NCBI RefSeq assembly: GCF_001644575.1
Contig: NZ_CP015596.1
Span: 3,906,001 to 3,970,000, forward strand
From: Mycobacterium adipatum
GTDB taxonomy: Bacteria; Actinomycetota; Actinomycetes; Mycobacteriales; Mycobacteriaceae
Length of the DNA stretch: 64,000 nt
Reading direction: 5' to 3'
A program made the position numbers and the translations under genes. The stretch's first letter is position 1; each line of letters opens with the position of its first letter. The notes under the pieces are model-generated. The model searched no databases. It saw only the letters and a program-made list of their open reading frames with translations, and was not told the DNA's origin. This document shows positions 63,541 to 64,000 of the stretch, in pieces.

Positions 63541-64000
63541 AACCCACATCCTTCGCTGACTGGTGCCACGGGCGGAGCCCCGATGGCGGGCATGCCCAGG
63601 CCCACGCCCGTCACCGGGCGTCGCCCCGCCGCATGCGCGTCGCCGGCGCGGGTTCGCCGATGCCCGGATACCGCCGCGTCGGCGACCAAAAAATGCGGGG
63701 CGGCGCGGGTCACGGTCGTGGTGACGATGTCGCCGGGACGGATCTCGGCGCCCCCGGAGGCGAAGTGCACCAACCGGCCATCGCGGGCGCGCCCGGACAT
63801 CCGCGCCGTGGCGGCGTCCTTACGACCCTCCCCGGCGGCCACCAGGACTTCGACCTCGCGTCCGACCTGGGCCTGGTTCTCCTGCAGCGAAATCTGCTCT
63901 TGCAGCTCGATGAGTCGCTGATAGCGTTCGCCGACAACTTCTTTGGGCAATTGGTCGGCCAGCGCGGCGGCCGGGGTGCCGGGCCGTTTCGAGTACTGGA
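63537..64000 (-). CDS. miaB: MiaB (tRNA-2-methylthio-N6-dimethylallyladenosine synthase), C-terminal part
   Basis: About 153 residues of the C-terminus; the frame runs off the window at base 64000 (it reads [20 protein letters not shown] at the edge). The visible part includes the end of the radical-SAM domain and the TRAM domain ([55 protein letters not shown]). The iron-sulfur cysteine motifs lie outside the window. With MiaA it makes ms2i6A37 on tRNA. Its stop is coupled to the membrane gene. Confidence 0.92.
   Translation of the reverse strand, partial: QYSKRPGTPAAALADQLPKEVVGERYQRLIELQEQISLQENQAQVGREVEVLVAAGEGRKDAATARMSGRARDGRLVHFASGGAEIRPGDIVTTTVTRAAPHFLVADAAVSGHRRTRAGDAHAAGRRPVTGVGLGMPAIGAPPVAPVSEGCGL

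Overview
This is a high-GC mycobacterial chromosome segment, most likely from a rapidly growing Mycolicibacterium/Mycobacterium. The order aftC-msrB ... hemQ-hemY-hemE ... dxs ... ceoB-ceoC ... dut ... cei-suhB-ppgK-sigA ... sigB-ideR ... sthA ... nrdR-chiZ-lexA ... hflX-dapF-miaA ... miaB follows, gene for gene over long stretches, the M. tuberculosis block that I recall as Rv2673 to Rv2733c. Proteins and start sites were read from the sequence; comparison to M. tuberculosis is from memory, not from a search.

Layout. 1-12.6 kb: the 3' part of an arabinosyltransferase gene (aftC), msrB, a membrane GGDEF-EAL c-di-GMP protein, the late haem genes hemE-hemY-hemQ in one operon, an RNase D-like protein, a PsiE-like membrane protein, dxs and an NhaA antiporter. 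12.6-16.4 kb is an accessory patch: a small membrane protein with its XRE regulator, then an ISL3-family insertion sequence that split a LexA SOS box and promoter away from a DUF222/HNH (13E12-type) gene. 16.4-27.4 kb: an RNA uracil methyltransferase, a KimA/APC-type permease divergent from the K+ regulator pair ceoB-ceoC, small conserved mycobacterial genes, dut, cei, suhB and ppgK. 27.5-35 kb: sigA, several small conserved proteins, sigB and ideR. 35-43 kb: DUF4192, a CNNM/CBS transporter pair, sthA, a PAC2 protein, a hydrolase and a PhzF protein. 43-47 kb is the DNA-damage locus nrdR, chiZ, lexA, plus a large LGFP-repeat envelope protein. 47-56.5 kb is lipid or steroid related: fadE20, a Mo-cofactor reductase, and an operon of an Ltp-type thiolase-like protein, a DUF35 protein, a fused double acyl-CoA dehydrogenase and a TetR regulator, then a PE-PPE-type hydrolase. 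56.6-64 kb: the DMT transporter-extradiol-like-miaA-dapF-hflX operon, a DUF349 protein and the miaB end.

The most striking structure is the IS insertion at 13,695-15,089. Its 8-bp target duplication ACACATGT lies inside what was a perfect mycobacterial SOS box, and that box also carried the ATG of the downstream HNH gene. Other clear regulatory signals are a perfect 11+11 palindrome with a CRP-type core before cei, three SOS boxes between chiZ and lexA, a sigma-E/H-type promoter before sigB, two perfect TetR-type operators near the fatty-acid genes, two strong hairpin terminators, and many starts that look leaderless (a TANNNT -10 element 6-9 nt before ATG or GTG). No tRNA, rRNA, CRISPR array or prophage was seen, and no gene-free stretch exceeds 300 bases.
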